A DNA stretch of 41,656 bases from Youngiibacter fragilis 232.1 (GTDB lineage Bacteria; Bacillota; Clostridia; Clostridiales; Clostridiaceae). Shown here in pieces: positions 41,010 to 41,656 of the stretch. Location of the stretch: positions 1 to 41,656 of the forward strand of contig NZ_AXUN02000005.1 of assembly GCF_000495435.3 (NCBI RefSeq). Reading direction: 5' to 3'. The translations under genes were made by a program, and so were the position numbers. Numbering within the stretch: the stretch's first letter is position 1; each line of letters opens with the position of its first letter. The notes beneath the pieces are model-generated. The model saw only the letters and a list, made by a program, of their open reading frames with translations, searched no databases and had not been told where the DNA came from.

Positions 41010-41456
41010 AGTAGTTAAATAGTTAAACAGCTTAATAATAGTAAGCTGAAACAATTAAGAGTGATTACAATTATAATTTTACATCGAGTATATGAAAGGT
41101 GTGATTATTAGTAATACATTATTCAGTGGGGTCTATAGTTATACAGTAGACTGCTCCATGGGTGTTTTAACGAAAAACCAGTAAAGATATTCAAAGCAAT
41201 GATTCTAGATATTTGCTAATCTTTATACTGCTACGTAACTTATGGGCAAAAATACTTGTTTGGAATTACTCACAGAAGTAATGGTTGGAATGATTGGTAG
41301 GCACATATAATGCCAACTAAAAGGAGCTGATTTGGGAAAGAACCTAATAATAGATTGAAGCCATGATATCTTATTGTATCGGGCTTCTCAGAAGGTGCCG
41401 CCATCGTAATATAAAACGGAAAGCTGGCACGTAATAAAGTCAAGGGAGTGTAAAAA
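41010..41456 (+). promoter_or_regulatory. Long, possibly structured leader of the aminotransferase gene
   Basis: The leader has no credible gene. Candidate helices are CAGCTT/AAGCTG (41029-41049), GTCTA/TAGAC (41131-41151), GAAGCC with GGGCTTC (41357-41387) and GTGCC with GGCAC (41395-41430). The last two lie just before the ribosome binding site. I looked for T-box, SAM, lysine and purine motifs and did not find them. A 30-codon frame from 41092 has a poor ribosome binding site. This is a candidate for an unrecognised cis-acting RNA. Confidence 0.4.
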
Positions 41457-41656
41457 ATGAAATATGATTTCGAGACAATAATAAAAAGAGCCAATACAGG
41501 CTCAGCAAAGTACGAACAGATGAAAGGATGGAACCCAAATGTGAGTGAGGATATAGTTCCATTTTCTGTAGCAGATATGGAATTGAAAAATGCTCCGGAA
41601 ATTATCGAAGGACTAAAAAAGTACATTGATTCAACGATACTAGTACCCTGGAACAT
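41457..41656 (+). CDS. MalY/PatB-type PLP aminotransferase/C-S lyase, 5' end only
   Basis: The first 66 residues of a protein that continues beyond the window. MKYDFETIIKRANTGSAKY and PFSVADMELKNAPEI match the N-terminus of MalY/PatB fold-type I PLP enzymes, where RRGTxSxKWD and VADMDF are usual. Such enzymes are cystathionine beta-lyases or aminotransferases. The lysine that binds PLP lies beyond the edge. AGGGAG precedes the ATG by eight bases. The preceding region is long and lower in GC than the rest of the window. Confidence 0.75.
   Translation, partial: MKYDFETIIKRANTGSAKYEQMKGWNPNVSEDIVPFSVADMELKNAPEIIEGLKKYIDSTILVPWN

Noticed and set aside
41092-41184. A 30-codon frame in the aminotransferase leader
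   Set aside because: It has an ATG but only a weak ribosome binding site; it could be a leader peptide, but the sequence alone does not support it.
41340-41440. T-box or SAM riboswitch before the aminotransferase gene
   Set aside because: The T-box TGGNACCGCG core and the conserved S-box segments are absent, although some paired segments are present.

Overview
The window looks like chromosome from an anaerobic, fermentative Firmicute, most likely a Clostridia-class amino-acid or organic-acid fermenter. I cannot name the genus. The basis is: strong AGGAGG-type ribosome binding sites, frequent TTG starts, sigma-A-like promoters, compact hairpin terminators, a cre-like element, two LysR-controlled organic-acid gene sets, a desulfoferrodoxin and a single-operon F-type ATP synthase. 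No rRNA, tRNA, transposase, phage gene or CRISPR array was seen.

Layout. 1-2.5 kb: a GNAT acetyltransferase, a possible 25-residue membrane peptide, and an ArsR / CSC-motif permease / mini-thioredoxin operon of metalloid-resistance type. 2.5-9.2 kb: a LysR regulator divergent from a five-gene catabolic operon (two CoA-transferase subunits, a thiolase, a sodium:solute symporter and a beta-keto acid cleavage enzyme). The enzymes form a closed route from an unidentified beta-keto acid to acetyl-CoA. Paired LysR-type sites and a cre-like element sit in front of it. 9.3-16.9 kb: a DASS anion transporter, then a leftward operon for a tripartite tricarboxylate transporter (tctCBA), an RraA-like aldolase/decarboxylase and a D-2-hydroxyacid dehydrogenase, with a divergent second LysR.

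17-21.4 kb: a cation:proton antiporter behind what I read as a fluoride riboswitch with an overlapping terminator; a chromate-family transporter; an AlkD-like repair protein; and a PfoR-like EIIC membrane protein with an attenuator-like leader. 21.4-22.5 kb: a gene-free stretch with a degenerate repeat array. 22.5-24.7 kb: an acetate-uptake-family protein and a frameshifted AAA_4-type regulator. 25-31.5 kb: the complete atpIBEFHAGDC operon, whose epsilon subunit has only the N-terminal domain and whose c subunit lacks two expected Na+ ligands.

31.6-41.7 kb: GtrA and a phosphoribosyltransferase, FolC, a small exported or anchored protein, a YheO-like regulator divergent from RidA, a peroxiredoxin-like protein, a MarR regulator, a DUF401 membrane protein followed by two overlapping small G3E/CobW-like GTPases, desulfoferrodoxin, and the beginning of a MalY/PatB-type aminotransferase behind a predicted leader of about 450 nt.

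The strongest candidates for unusual biology are the BKACE operon of unknown substrate, the variant fluoride riboswitch on an antiporter, the tandem G3E GTPases next to a DUF401 transporter, the one-domain epsilon subunit, and the long structured leader at the right edge. All functional calls come from reading the sequence and recalled family knowledge; no searches were run.
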